64,000 nucleotides of DNA. Origin: an uncultured Methanoregula sp. (GTDB lineage: Archaea; Halobacteriota; Methanomicrobia; Methanomicrobiales; Methanospirillaceae). The stretch lies in the NCBI RefSeq assembly GCF_963667735.1, contig NZ_OY763919.1, positions 1,737,539 to 1,801,538 on the forward strand. Direction: 5' to 3'. Of this stretch, positions 36,982 through 46,601 are shown piece after piece (position 1 is the stretch's first letter; each line of letters starts with the position of its first letter). Below the pieces are notes generated by a model. That model searched no databases, was not told where the DNA came from, and was given only the letters and a program-made list of their open reading frames with translations. The position numbers were made by a program, and so were the translations under genes.

Positions 36982-38787
36982 ATGAGCGGTACAACGATAT
37001 CCGGTGCAACCTTCCGCGGACATGATCTGCGGATCTCCCACACAGATCTGACCCGTTTTTTTGTCATCTTTTCCCTTTCCGTCTGCTGCATAATCATCAC
37101 CGCGGTCTCGTTCTCCCGGTCCTGGGGGTTCATCAGTTACCCGCTCTTCTTTATGCCGATAATCTATGCCGTCTATTTCTACCCGAAGAACGGGATCTAT
37201 GTCGCGGCAGTCTGCGGCATTGCCTTCCAGGCCATCGGCTATCTCTTCAATTACCCCGATTACCTGGTGCTTGCAGGGCTGACAACCGAATCGGTCTTTC
37301 TGGTACTTGTTTCCGTGGCCGTTGCCTATATTATCGACAGGATCCGGTCCGGGGAGGTCAGGTACCGCTCGGTCTTCGAGCATTCCCAGCTGGGAATTGT
37401 CCTCTTCAGCAGAAAGGATCTCTCCGTGATCCAGTCCAATTCCCGGTTCCTGGACATGCTCCATTACGAGGCCTGTGAGATCCAGTCCCGCGATCTCTCC
37501 GGCATGCTTCATAATCCCCGCGAGAAGGAACGGTTCCTTGAACGGATCCAGAAGGAGACAACCTCCGAGGACTTCGAGACCCGGTTCTCCACAAAGGAAG
37601 GGGATGCCTGCTGGGTGAACCTCTCCTGGAGCGCCATTGATGAGGACACCTTCACCTGCACGGCCATCAACATCAATGGCCGGAAGCTTGCCGAGAAAGC
37701 CAACAACGATAATATGATGAAATACCGGCAGCTGACCGAGTACTCCCCCATCTGCATCGTTATTGTCCAGGAGGGAAAGATCCGGTTCTCCAATCCTGCC
37801 TTTGGTGCCTTCTCCGGCTTCAAATCCCCCGAGATTGCGGGAACGGATATCCTGCAGCTGATAGATCCCGGCGATCGCGAGCGCTTCTCGGAGTTCATAA
37901 AAGCCATAGGAAAGAATCCGCAAAGTCCGGACAAAGCCCGGTTCCTTTTCCTGACAAAGGACAACGAGACGCGGATAGGCTCCCTCTCCACGATAGCGGT
38001 GATGCATAGCGGAAAGCCCGCAACCATGATCAATATCGAGGACCTGTCCGAGAAGCAGCGGCTGGAAGAGAAGATCCGGCTGGACAATGAACGCAGGCGG
38101 GGCATCATCATCACGGTTGCCCACGAGATGCGGACCCCCCTCCAGCCGATCCTCGGTTACCTGAACCTTCTGATCTCGGACCCCGCCGGCTTCGGCATCA
38201 CGGACGAGACCAAGAAGATCCTTGAACGCTGCCTGGCGAGCGTGGACCGGGAACGGCAGATCATCAACCAGATGCTGGAACTCTCGGTGCTGGAGAGCGG
38301 GAAACTGGAGCTCAAGTATTCGGATTTCAATATTGCAGACCTGGTAAAGACCGTCCTGGATACCAGCGGATACCCGGCAAAAGCAGAGATCGCTCTGGAT
38401 ATTCCCGATACTCTCGTCCTGCATGGGGACAAGGACCGGCTGCACAGCGTCATCGACTCGATCCTTGCAAATGCGGTGAACTATTCCAAACCGCCGCGAA
38501 AGATCCGCGTTTATTATAAGGCTGCGAAAGATAAATCAGAGCATATTATTGCCATAGAGGACAATGGGGTTGGTATCCCGAAGAACGCTCTCGCATCCAT
38601 CTTTGAGCCATTCCAGCTCGCCGATGCAGCAAAGCTCTCGCGCAAATACGATCGCATCGGCCTGTCGCTCTCAATAGCGAAGAAGGTAATTGAAATGCAC
38701 GGTGGAGATATACTCGTGGAAAGTACAGAAAACGCCGGAAGTACCTTTGCCATTCACCTGCCCATGGAGGCACCTCATGACGCATAA
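36982..38787 (+). CDS. membrane PAS histidine kinase
   Basis: 601 residues. The N-terminal third has about four membrane helices (FFVIFSLSVCCIIITAVSF, FMPIIYAVYFYP, YVAAVCGIAFQAIGYLF, VFLVLVSVAVAYII), resembling the methanogen 4TM sensor region. Two PAS domains follow (about 130-245, 250-365), then HisKA with phosphoacceptor in AHEMRTPL and a HATPase (N-box near ANAVNY, G1 EDNGVGIP). The downstream receiver gene overlaps its stop by 11 bp. TATA-like TTTTTATA lies about 30 bp before the ATG, so the leader is very short. Confidence 0.9.
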   Translation: MSGTTISGATFRGHDLRISHTDLTRFFVIFSLSVCCIIITAVSFSRSWGFISYPLFFMPIIYAVYFYPKNGIYVAAVCGIAFQAIGYLFNYPDYLVLAGLTTESVFLVLVSVAVAYIIDRIRSGEVRYRSVFEHSQLGIVLFSRKDLSVIQSNSRFLDMLHYEACEIQSRDLSGMLHNPREKERFLERIQKETTSEDFETRFSTKEGDACWVNLSWSAIDEDTFTCTAININGRKLAEKANNDNMMKYRQLTEYSPICIVIVQEGKIRFSNPAFGAFSGFKSPEIAGTDILQLIDPGDRERFSEFIKAIGKNPQSPDKARFLFLTKDNETRIGSLSTIAVMHSGKPATMINIEDLSEKQRLEEKIRLDNERRRGIIITVAHEMRTPLQPILGYLNLLISDPAGFGITDETKKILERCLASVDRERQIINQMLELSVLESGKLELKYSDFNIADLVKTVLDTSGYPAKAEIALDIPDTLVLHGDKDRLHSVIDSILANAVNYSKPPRKIRVYYKAAKDKSEHIIAIEDNGVGIPKNALASIFEPFQLADAAKLSRKYDRIGLSLSIAKKVIEMHGGDILVESTENAGSTFAIHLPMEAPHDA

Positions 38788-39151
38788 GATCATGCTTGTA
38801 GAGGATGACCAGCCTATCCTCGAATTGATGGAGATCCTGCTGCGCCGGTTAGGCTATGAACCGGTCCTGGTGCCGGATGTAATCGAAGCACTGGAACAGA
38901 TCAGGAAAACCCCCCCGGATCTCCTCCTGCTGGATATCATGATGACCCCCATGAACGGCTGGGAAGTTCTTGAAAAGATCCGCGTGGATTTCAACAACAA
39001 GGATCTTCCGGTCCTCCTCTTTACGGCATCTCCTTCCGTTGATGAGAAGCTCGCCCTCTTCAAGGATCCAAAACTAGGGGTGCTCCAGAAACCCGTGACG
39101 CTTGCGGAGCTCAAATACGGGATTGAAAAATTCTTAAAAAAGAGTTCCTGA
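38777..39151 (+). CDS. single-domain response regulator
   Basis: 124-residue receiver: acidic pair EDD (9-11), phosphoacceptor Asp53 (LLDIMMTPMNGW) and Lys in LQKPVTL. It overlaps the kinase gene by 11 bp with a GGAGG Shine-Dalgarno within that gene, indicating coupled translation. Probable partner of the kinase. No output domain. Confidence 0.92.
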   Translation: MTHKIMLVEDDQPILELMEILLRRLGYEPVLVPDVIEALEQIRKTPPDLLLLDIMMTPMNGWEVLEKIRVDFNNKDLPVLLFTASPSVDEKLALFKDPKLGVLQKPVTLAELKYGIEKFLKKSS

Positions 39152-39167
39152 TGGGACTGAACCGGAA

Positions 39168-39341
39168 TCATTCCTCTTCGGCTGCAGCCGGTGCTTCCGA
39201 TCCCTGAAATTTTCGGGAGATCGCAGCACCCGTCCGATCGATATCTGTTTTCAGATCCCCGATCTCTTTTTGGATCTCGGCTTTGCGGATCTCTTCTTCG
39301 GTCCTGCGGCTCTCTTGTATGATACTGTCCGGGATATCCAT
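39168..39341 (-). CDS. small coiled-coil protein, 57 residues
   Basis: Translates to MDIPDSIIQESRRTEEEIRK then AEIQKEIGDLKTDIDRTG and AAISRKFQGSEAPAAAEEE. It is strongly helical and charged with heptad spacing, suggesting a short coiled coil. A GGAGA Shine-Dalgarno lies about 10 nt upstream of the ATG. It converges with the receiver gene 17 bp away. Not recognised; the composition and Shine-Dalgarno support a real gene. Confidence 0.6.
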   Translation of the reverse strand: MDIPDSIIQESRRTEEEIRKAEIQKEIGDLKTDIDRTGAAISRKFQGSEAPAAAEEE

Positions 39342-39468
39342 TGCAGCGATTCTCCGTAGTTACTTTATTGTTGCCCCCGCAGGAATAATATCTTTTTACC
39401 TGCGGTTTTCCTCCCGCTCTCCTGCAGTCCGGCCGGTTTAAAAAAAATTCCGCCAGGAAGCCTGCACG

Positions 39469-40053
39469 TTACTTGTAGATCAGGTGATTGATCTCTTTTC
39501 TCTCCCGGGGCTTTGCCGTACCGAAGAGGATCGTGAGGATGCCGGCAAGGATTGCAAAGATGCCAACGAACGTGACGAGCACGAACTCGTCAACGATCTT
39601 GGGGGCAGCAAGGATCAGCAGGCCGGCAAGGAGTGTGAGAATCCCGGTTGCGGCCTTGAAACTGCGCTCTGCATCACTGGCGGAACCAAAGACAAAAATA
39701 AGATCGCCTGCACCGGCCACAATTGCCCAGATCCCGAGGACGAGCAGCGCCGAGACTGCCATGATCCGCGGCGCGACAAGGATTGCAATCCCGATACAGA
39801 TCCCGATCGCACCGGCAACGGTGAGCAGCAGGCCCTGCATACGGTTCTCTTTCTGCAGGCCGATGCCGGTCATGACCAGGCTTGCCGACATGACTACCGC
39901 GTAGATCGCAAAGATATATTCTATGAAATAAAATGCCAGCACCGGAAAGAGAAGGGCAACGATTCCAAGAACAATCGCAGCAATCCCCGCAATTATGCTC
40001 ATCTTTCCTTTCGGAATATCCCACGTGCTCACGGTATACCTGCCTCTATCCAC
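39469..40053 (-). CDS. HdeD-family (DUF308) membrane protein
   Basis: 194 residues with six membrane helices in three repeated pairs rich in Gly/Ala (IIAGIAAIVLGIVALLFP, LLLTVAGAIGICIGIAILVAP, GILTLLAGLLILAAP). The repeated 'xIxAGxxxIxxGI' pattern ending in Pro matches HdeD/DUF308. HdeD in enterobacteria is linked to acid resistance, but the archaeal role is unknown. Single gene, convergent with nothing close. Confidence 0.85.
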   Translation of the reverse strand: MDRGRYTVSTWDIPKGKMSIIAGIAAIVLGIVALLFPVLAFYFIEYIFAIYAVVMSASLVMTGIGLQKENRMQGLLLTVAGAIGICIGIAILVAPRIMAVSALLVLGIWAIVAGAGDLIFVFGSASDAERSFKAATGILTLLAGLLILAAPKIVDEFVLVTFVGIFAILAGILTILFGTAKPRERKEINHLIYK

Positions 40054-40103
40054 TGATGGATGATGACCCTATTTATCGGTTGCGAAAACCCCCGGAAGGC
40101 CTT

Positions 40104-41063
40104 TCATGTGACAATGCCGGGTGCACGATCCGGCCTGATATCCCCGGGCATTATTCGCAAGAGCTCGGCGACTTCCAGGTAGTAGGCGGCAAAGCCCCTG
40201 AACCGGCCCCAGCGTTCTGAAAAAGCCCGGGCCTCATCCGGGGATACCTTTGTTCCCTCCCGGTAAAACCGGGAGATAAACCTCCGGACCGCAATATCAT
40301 CGGCCGGAAATGCATCCGGGCGGTGAAGGCCCCGGAGTACGGCGAGTTCGGCAGTCCACCTCCCGATACCCCGGATCTTGTCGAGCTCGGAGATTATGGA
40401 TTCCGTATCCCTGCCGGTATCGGCTCTGAATATCTCCAGGTCGAGCATCCCGTCCAGGATCTGGCGGGACACGTCCCGGATGTACTCGCCCTTGCGACGG
40501 GTGAACCCGCAGGCACGGAAGACCGGATCCGAAACTTCTGCAAGAATTTCCGGTGTCGGGTAGCAGTACCAGAGTACGCCTTCGGATTCAAGGGGAGTTC
40601 CAACCGCTTTGATGAGCCGGTTCTCGATGCCCCTCGATACGGCAAGGGAGATCTGTTGTTCGATTATGGAATCCACGAGCGCCTCGAAGACGGTGGCGGT
40701 TGCCGGGCACCTGAGCCCTTCGAGCCTACGGGTGAGCCCGGCCATGGTCTCATCGCCTGCCATTGCTGCATAAAACCGGGCCGGGTCATCCTCTGTGCTG
40801 AACAAGGTGGCAACCGTGCTCCGGATGGCCTCCTTCAGATCCCTTCGGATCGGCGGGTCTGCATGGCAGGTTACGCGGATCTTCGGCCGGCTGGTTGTGC
40901 CTATGGAGCTGATCTCTATGAGGACCGGAATTCCGTTCACCGCCAGTGCCTGCCGGAAGCAGCCGTCCCGGTAGATACGGATCTGTGGATCGCCGGAAGC
41001 GAAGATCGCGGCAGTGAGATCGAGATCGAACGGCGGAACCGGATCCATCGTGAAGCTGATCAT
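40104..41063 (-). CDS. alkA: DNA-3-methyladenine glycosylase II (AlkA-like)
   Basis: 319-residue HhH-GPD base-excision repair enzyme removing alkylated bases. The helix-hairpin-helix LDKIRGIGRWTAELAVLRGL is followed by the catalytic Asp region FPADDIAVRR. The N-terminal domain has the AlkA-type beta layout. Start 41063 (MISFTMDP) leaves 43 bp after the upstream antiporter gene; a start at 41126 would overlap it. The enzyme probably works with an AP endonuclease elsewhere. Confidence 0.88.
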   Translation of the reverse strand: MISFTMDPVPPFDLDLTAAIFASGDPQIRIYRDGCFRQALAVNGIPVLIEISSIGTTSRPKIRVTCHADPPIRRDLKEAIRSTVATLFSTEDDPARFYAAMAGDETMAGLTRRLEGLRCPATATVFEALVDSIIEQQISLAVSRGIENRLIKAVGTPLESEGVLWYCYPTPEILAEVSDPVFRACGFTRRKGEYIRDVSRQILDGMLDLEIFRADTGRDTESIISELDKIRGIGRWTAELAVLRGLHRPDAFPADDIAVRRFISRFYREGTKVSPDEARAFSERWGRFRGFAAYYLEVAELLRIMPGDIRPDRAPGIVT

Positions 41064-41106
41064 GGGACAACTACGCTCAACTGGGATCTGTTTAGAAACG
41101 TTCCTG

Positions 41107-43089
41107 CTATTCGCTCTTCCTCGCAAACAGCGGCAGGAGTTCCCGGGCGGTCTGATCGGTTATGAACGTGATGATAACTTCCCCCGCAGCCAGTCTCCGG
41201 TCATCGGGGACGTTGCTCGTGGTCTTTCCCTGGCTCCGGATCCCGACTTCGAGAATGCCAAACCGGGGCCCGAGATCCAGTTCCGCAAGGGTTTTTCCTT
41301 CCGCTTCCGATCCGGGCTCGACAAGGAACGAGTGCACATGCCGGTCCTGGTACATGAGATTGGGATCTGCGAGCTCCGCCTCGCCGTTGGCACTCTTCGA
41401 AAACATTGTCCTGCCCAGCGATTTTGCCCGTTTGATGATGTAGCCGATCTCTTCGTCGGGAATCTCGTATCTTTTGAGTGCACGGGAGAAGATCTCCAGC
41501 GACGCCTCAAACTCTTCGGATATGATCTCGTCAGCCCCCAGTTCCAGCAGGTGCCGGGCCTGCCGGACATGTCGTGTCCGGGCTAAGATATGGATGTCGG
41601 GCGCCAGCTTGCGGGCAGTATGGATTATCCTCGGGATGGCCTCTTCCTCCGAGACCACGATGACCAGTGTCCGGGCCCGGTGGATGCCGGCATGTTCCAG
41701 CACCTCTTCCTGCACCGCGTCCCCGAACATGAAGTGGGGGCGGAACGTGGAACGCTCCTTCTGGATTATCTCGGGGTTCAATTCAATGACCATGTAGGGG
41801 ATGCCTGCGAGCGCTGCTGCCCTGGCAACGCTCTTACCCGTGATACCGTAGCCGGCTATGATGACATGATCGGAAAGTTCCTGTTCCGGCTCTTCTGCAG
41901 GCTCTTTTTTGCCACGGGAGATTCGCTTCGGTGCGATCCGGTAGATCAGGTCGACAACCCGGGGAGAGGCGTTCATGGCAAACGGGGTGAGTGCCATCGT
42001 GATGATGGCCCCGGCAAGGAAGATCTGGTAGACCTTTTCCGGTATAAGCGCGGTATCGAGCCCGTTCTTGGCAAGGACAAACGAGAACTCCCCGATCTGG
42101 CAGAGTGCAAGGCTGCAGAAGACGCAAACCCGGGTTGGCATCCCGAGGACCTTTGCCGCAACAGCCCCGGTCAGGATCTTCACCCCGATGATGATGAGCA
42201 CCATCATGGCAACGTAATAGAAATCGACAAAGACGGTCTGCGTGTTGAGGAGCATCCCAATCGATAAGAAAAAGATGGCTGCAAAGACATCCCGGAACGG
42301 GATGATATGGCCCAGCGCATCGATGTTGTATTCGGACTCCCCGATGATGAGGCCAGCGATGAAGGCCCCGAGGGTGAACGAGAGGCCGGCCTCGCTTGTC
42401 AGCCATGCAACGAGTATGCAGGTGCCGGCAAGGGTGACGAGGAAAAGCTCCCGGTTCTTCTCCTTTGCAACCCGGAAGAGGAACGCCGGGATGATCCAGC
42501 GGGCCATGACAATGATGACAAGGATGATGAGTGCGACTTTTCCTACCTGGAGGGGGAGCGCATTCATATCGGGCCCCCCGCTTCCCACGAGCAGGGGAGT
42601 GATGAGCATCATGGGGATGATGGCAAGATCCTGGAATATGAGGATCCCAAGCAGGGTCCGGCCCGGGAGGGTATCCACCTCGCCTTTCTCCTGCAGGATC
42701 TTCATGACAATGGCCGTGCTCGAGAGGGAGACGATGAACCCGAAGATCAGGGCCTCACTAAACGGCATGCCGAAATAACTGGAGATGAGCGTGATCGCAA
42801 CGATGGTTGCGAGGACCTGGATGGTCCCGCCGATGATTACCGTCCGCCAGGAACGCATGAGTTTCTGGAACGAGAATTCCAGGCCGATGGTGAAGAGGAG
42901 GAGCACAATTCCTATGCTGCCGAAGGTGTCGATGGCGTCCTGGTTGGTGATGAGCTGCAGGCCATAGGGCCCGACCAGCATGCCGATGACAAGAAAACTG
43001 ACAATGCTCGGGAGTTTGAGGCGCTGGCCGATATACAGAAGAGCTATTGCAAGCAGCAGGATACTTACACTGGCGATCAGCAGGTCCAT
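41107..43089 (-). CDS. Kef-type monovalent cation:proton antiporter with RCK domains
   Basis: 660 residues. The N-terminal CPA2 exchanger has about 12 helices (VGPYGLQ, LEFSFQKLMRSW, FILGLGIG-like glycine-rich core). After residue 400 come a TrkA-N domain with Rossmann motif GYGITGKS and a TrkA-C domain (FLVEPGSEAEGKTLAEL). It probably exchanges K+ or Na+ for H+ under nucleotide control. Start 43089 (MDLLIAS) has GGAGG 7 nt upstream; the frame is open to 43128. Confidence 0.9.
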   Translation of the reverse strand: MDLLIASVSILLLAIALLYIGQRLKLPSIVSFLVIGMLVGPYGLQLITNQDAIDTFGSIGIVLLLFTIGLEFSFQKLMRSWRTVIIGGTIQVLATIVAITLISSYFGMPFSEALIFGFIVSLSSTAIVMKILQEKGEVDTLPGRTLLGILIFQDLAIIPMMLITPLLVGSGGPDMNALPLQVGKVALIILVIIVMARWIIPAFLFRVAKEKNRELFLVTLAGTCILVAWLTSEAGLSFTLGAFIAGLIIGESEYNIDALGHIIPFRDVFAAIFFLSIGMLLNTQTVFVDFYYVAMMVLIIIGVKILTGAVAAKVLGMPTRVCVFCSLALCQIGEFSFVLAKNGLDTALIPEKVYQIFLAGAIITMALTPFAMNASPRVVDLIYRIAPKRISRGKKEPAEEPEQELSDHVIIAGYGITGKSVARAAALAGIPYMVIELNPEIIQKERSTFRPHFMFGDAVQEEVLEHAGIHRARTLVIVVSEEEAIPRIIHTARKLAPDIHILARTRHVRQARHLLELGADEIISEEFEASLEIFSRALKRYEIPDEEIGYIIKRAKSLGRTMFSKSANGEAELADPNLMYQDRHVHSFLVEPGSEAEGKTLAELDLGPRFGILEVGIRSQGKTTSNVPDDRRLAAGEVIITFITDQTARELLPLFARKSE

Positions 43090-43279
43090 ATACAATCCTC
43101 CGGCAGGTGGGGGCCGATACAAAGACAACGATAGGATTGATTTTATACTTTATGCGGCGGGAACCCGTCTGCCCCGTTATTGCGTAGTTCCCCCGATACC
43201 CCCGGGGGGGTTTTCGGGGCGATCGAACCCCCTGCGCACGAAAAATACAACGGTTTCAAGCGTAAAACAACAAAAGAAG

Positions 43280-43353
43280 TGCCCCAGGCCTGATTTGAAC
43301 AGGCGACAACTAGATCTTCAGTCTAGCGCTCTCCCAAGCTGAGCTACTAGGGC
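43280..43353 (-). tRNA. tRNA-Phe (GAA)
   Basis: Minus-strand cloverleaf of 74 nt. Acceptor GCCCTAG pairs with CTGGGGC; D-arm GCTC/GAGC; anticodon stem CTAGA/TCTAG with loop CTGAAGA (anticodon GAA); T-arm GCCTG-TTCAAAT-CAGGC. The CCA end is not encoded. A T-rich run (TTCTTTTGTTGTTTT) follows the gene on the minus strand. Confidence 0.95.
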
Positions 43354-43454
43354 AGGACTATAGTGTTGTCACTTTTGACTAATAAATGATCTGTTCCGGC
43401 CTGCCCTTTTCGCTCCCGCTCTTTTTTTATATGCGGGAATGACAGTATTAACCA

Positions 43455-44420
43455 ATGGCGCTCCCGAAAGAAGGTGCCGGGGAATCCGGACTTGCCCAGG
43501 CGGTAAAAAGCCGCACGGCGCATGTGGTTCACTTAACCCACAATGATCTCGATGCCGTGGGAGCGGATGCAATCCACCGGATGAAGTTCGGAAACGACGG
43601 GGTGTTCACTATCTGGAGTTCCGTTGGGAAATTCTCCGAACTCTTCAGCCTTGTTGCAGCCTGCGAAGGCAAAGGCGATCTCCTCTCCATCTCCGATCTC
43701 GGGTATCACCGCGACACAGAAACTACCGCAAGAAAAGCAAAAAAGAACGGCTGGATCATCGAATGGCGGGATCATCACCGCTGGCGGGACGAGGAAGTGC
43801 AGAAGATCGAGAGCGAAGTCTCCCTGCTCCATATCGATACTTCCGTGTGCGCAACCGGGATCGTTGCCCGGGATCTTGCACCGGAGAACCCGGTGGCGGG
43901 CGAAGTTGCCCGGGTTGTCTGCGATTACGATCTCTGGAAGCATGCCGACCCGCGCTCTGCCGTGCTCGGGCAGGTGCTCCAGCGCAAGAAGAACCGCGAC
44001 CATGTCCGCGACTGCCTCTTACAGGGGGAATTCAGCGACGAACAGATCGACCGGGAATACCGGGAGATCAAGGCCGAGATGGAGGAGATGATGCAGCGGA
44101 GCCTGAAGCACGCCACCTTCCTTGGCACCAAGTACCGGATCGCGTTTGCCCCGCTCTACGGGTACCCGAGCGAGACCGCCCATTTCATCCGGGACGAGAA
44201 GAAGACGGATATTGAAGTGATCATAGGAAAAGACGGGAAGTTCTCGGTGCGCTCTGTACCGCAGATCAGCCACATCATTGCCCGCGAGTTCGGCGGGGGT
44301 GGCCACCCGAACGCGGCCGGGGGATCGTTCCGTTTTACCGTCATCGAGCGGTTCACCTGGTGGCTCTTCAAGAAGAGCCGGCATTTCGATGAGTTCGTCC
44401 AGGTTGCCGAGAAGAACTGA
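43455..44420 (+). CDS. DHH-family phosphoesterase
   Basis: 321-residue DHH/DHHA1 phosphoesterase related to RecJ and nanoRNase/pAp phosphatases. Motif I THNDLDAVGAD, motif II ISDLG, the DHH-like WRDHH and the C-terminal GGGGHPNAAGG of DHHA1 are all visible. It hydrolyses phosphodiester or phosphoanhydride bonds of a small nucleotide or oligonucleotide (exact substrate not determinable). It is on its own and starts about 100 bp from the tRNA gene. Confidence 0.88.
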   Translation: MALPKEGAGESGLAQAVKSRTAHVVHLTHNDLDAVGADAIHRMKFGNDGVFTIWSSVGKFSELFSLVAACEGKGDLLSISDLGYHRDTETTARKAKKNGWIIEWRDHHRWRDEEVQKIESEVSLLHIDTSVCATGIVARDLAPENPVAGEVARVVCDYDLWKHADPRSAVLGQVLQRKKNRDHVRDCLLQGEFSDEQIDREYREIKAEMEEMMQRSLKHATFLGTKYRIAFAPLYGYPSETAHFIRDEKKTDIEVIIGKDGKFSVRSVPQISHIIAREFGGGGHPNAAGGSFRFTVIERFTWWLFKKSRHFDEFVQVAEKN

Positions 44421-44502
44421 TCCCTGCAGTTTTTTTACCGATCTTTTTCTATGAAACACGAAGCATATAATCTTGGACTTGTAATCTAGATACCGATACA
44501 CT

Positions 44503-45003
44503 ATGAAACGGGTTTATCTTATCATCGGATGCCTGTGCCTTCTGGCGTTTTCTGTCATGCCCGCCCAGGCATTCACCGCAAAGACGCTGACCGTTGCGCT
44601 CGCCCCGAATGGCGATGCGCATATCACCATGCAGTACGATCTCAATTTCCTCGAGCAAAGCGCGGTCTTCTTCCGGATGGCCGACCCTGCAAACGAGCTC
44701 AAGAAAGCCTTTGACAGCAACACCAACCGACAGGTCACCGTCAACAGCGTGACGAGTTCATCGGCCGATTTCGTTGTTCCCTCCTATGCCCAGGTTACGC
44801 AGGGCAATGGTACAACAACCATGACCTCCCCGGAGATCTCGTTTGCCCGGGCACAGGAAGTCCTGAAAAAATACTGGTTTGCCCCGCTCATATCGGCTAA
44901 CTTCGCCCCGCAGGTAACAACCATCACCTTCCCGGATGGCTACCAGGAGACGTTTACCAACTCCATCACCATGCCATCCATCACCCACACGATGAACGTG
45001 TAA
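44503..45003 (+). CDS. secreted protein, paralogue A
   Basis: 166 residues with signal peptide MKRVYLIIGCLCLLAFSVMP cut after AQA. The mature part is beta-rich (LTVALAPNGDAHITMQYDLNFLEQSAVFFRMADP) with a conserved stretch KKYWFAPLIS and a C-terminal ITFPDGYQE. It is a clear paralogue of the gene at 46602. No family recognised; no C-terminal anchor, so it is released or held by partners. A PEGA protein gene follows downstream on the same strand. Confidence 0.85.
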   Translation: MKRVYLIIGCLCLLAFSVMPAQAFTAKTLTVALAPNGDAHITMQYDLNFLEQSAVFFRMADPANELKKAFDSNTNRQVTVNSVTSSSADFVVPSYAQVTQGNGTTTMTSPEISFARAQEVLKKYWFAPLISANFAPQVTTITFPDGYQETFTNSITMPSITHTMNV

Positions 45004-45143
45004 CGGGCCGGATAATCCTTTTTTTTACATGCATTAAATACCCGGATCGTGCCGCGGGCAGGGCCGGTTTTGTCCCGGGATCTTCGGATTTCATATATTA
45101 CTTATACAACCCCGATCCACATTTCCGTCAACAACGAAACGTG

Positions 45144-46406
45144 ATGCCAACCATGTCCACAAAGTGTGTCATTCTTCTCTCGCTTGCTCTTGCAGGTCTT
45201 TTAGTATTTCCTGTGTCGGCCGTCCTGCCCGGTGGCGGGACTGCCCTTGTCTTCCAGTGCGATTCGTTATCTTCCACGGCCTGCACGGCCAACGGGGCGC
45301 AGGTCTCCGTTGATGGTTCCGTGAAGGGAACGATCGCGGACGGGCTCCTCGAAATCCCCTATGTATCCGGGTATTCTTCGTACGTGATCACAAAAGCCGG
45401 CTATTATGACAAATCCGGCACGATTCCGGAACCGGCCCCCGGCTCGACTTCAGACATTGCCGTAACCGTCTCTCTTACCGAGAAACCCACGGGGACCGGC
45501 AAGGGATGGCTCAAGGTCCATGCCAATGTTGCCGACGCCTCAGTTGCCTTCAATGGCAACTCCCAGGGAACGATGAGCGGCACAACCGAGAAATCCTTTG
45601 AAGTCACCCTCACGGGAACCCCGTACACAACATTTTCCGTCAGCAGGAACGGGTACGTGACCTACGAGGGCGCGATCGCCCGGATGCCTTCCGATGGAGA
45701 GACCGTTGACCTGTATGCCACCCTCAACCCGGTCACGACAGCAGTCACCACCGTTCCGACAACGTCATCCGCTCCAATCGGCGGGGATGTGGGCTGGATT
45801 GCCGTGCACGAGAGCGTTGACGGTGCCTCCGTCTATTTCGACTCCACGTACAAAGGCGCAATCTCCGGGGGAATTCTTACAGTCCCGGTCTACACCACGG
45901 GCACACCCTTTACCACTTACCGGATAGAGAAGAGCGGGTATGTGACCGTTTCCGGGTCCCTGCCGGCTGCTCCGGCCAAGGGGCAGACCGTTGGTGTCTG
46001 GGCAGCAACGCTGGTTCCCGTATCGGGTCCGACCGTTGTACCTACCACGGTTGTGGCTCCGGACGGGAGCGGACAGGGATTCATCGTTATCCACTGCAGT
46101 GTTGAAGGCGCAAAAGTCCTGCTGGGCGGGAACTCCGTTGGCTTCTCCCACAACGGTGTCCTGAAGATCCCGGTCTCCGTTACCGGCACACCGTTCTCCG
46201 AGTTTACTGTAAGCAAGGACGGGTACTCGACCACAACCGGGACGATTCCCCGGCAGCCCGCGGTTGGTGAGACCGTTGATGTCTATGTGACGATGAATCC
46301 CGCAGCCCCGACCCCGGCCCCCACAACCCAGTCGCCGGTCTCCCTGCCGGTGATTGTTGCCGGTATTTTTGGCGCAGCGCTCATCGTTGCCTGCCGCAGG
46401 AACTGA
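45144..46406 (+). CDS. PEGA-repeat surface protein with C-terminal anchor
   Basis: 420 residues. Signal peptide (about 1-25), then about four PEGA-like repeats, each with the pattern G-V-x-V-D/N-G-x-x-x-G-x-I-x-x-G-x (for example GWLKVHANVADASVAFNGNSQ, GWIAVHESVDGASVYFD, GFIVIHCSVEGAKVLLGG). Thr/Pro/Ser-rich linkers join them. A C-terminal hydrophobic anchor with a short basic tail (ACRRN) suits an archaeal surface protein; a sorting signal cannot be confirmed. Alternative starts at 45141 and 45153 are in frame. Confidence 0.85.
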   Translation: MPTMSTKCVILLSLALAGLLVFPVSAVLPGGGTALVFQCDSLSSTACTANGAQVSVDGSVKGTIADGLLEIPYVSGYSSYVITKAGYYDKSGTIPEPAPGSTSDIAVTVSLTEKPTGTGKGWLKVHANVADASVAFNGNSQGTMSGTTEKSFEVTLTGTPYTTFSVSRNGYVTYEGAIARMPSDGETVDLYATLNPVTTAVTTVPTTSSAPIGGDVGWIAVHESVDGASVYFDSTYKGAISGGILTVPVYTTGTPFTTYRIEKSGYVTVSGSLPAAPAKGQTVGVWAATLVPVSGPTVVPTTVVAPDGSGQGFIVIHCSVEGAKVLLGGNSVGFSHNGVLKIPVSVTGTPFSEFTVSKDGYSTTTGTIPRQPAVGETVDVYVTMNPAAPTPAPTTQSPVSLPVIVAGIFGAALIVACRRN

Positions 46407-46601
46407 TTGCAGGGAAACCCCCTCTTTTTCTTATGGTTTAACCGCCGGGTTCTGATCCGGTGCGTTTCTCTGGGATCTGATAAACGTCCGGTAATACATG
46501 GTCGGGATTTCCGGCTGAAACCGGTTCCCGCTGTTTTTTGGATTATCTTAACTCCGGCCATCCAACCAATTTTTAACCCGGGGTCATCAACACCGATCTC
46601 C

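Noticed and set aside
36955-38445. 496-codon open frame on - opposite the PAS kinase
   Set aside because: Shadow of the kinase gene in a GC-rich genome; no Shine-Dalgarno and no recognisable domain.
44471-44490. GGACTTGTAATC, also found near 283, resembling a tRNA-Thr anticodon arm
   Set aside because: No cloverleaf can be drawn at either place; likely chance similarity of a 12-mer.
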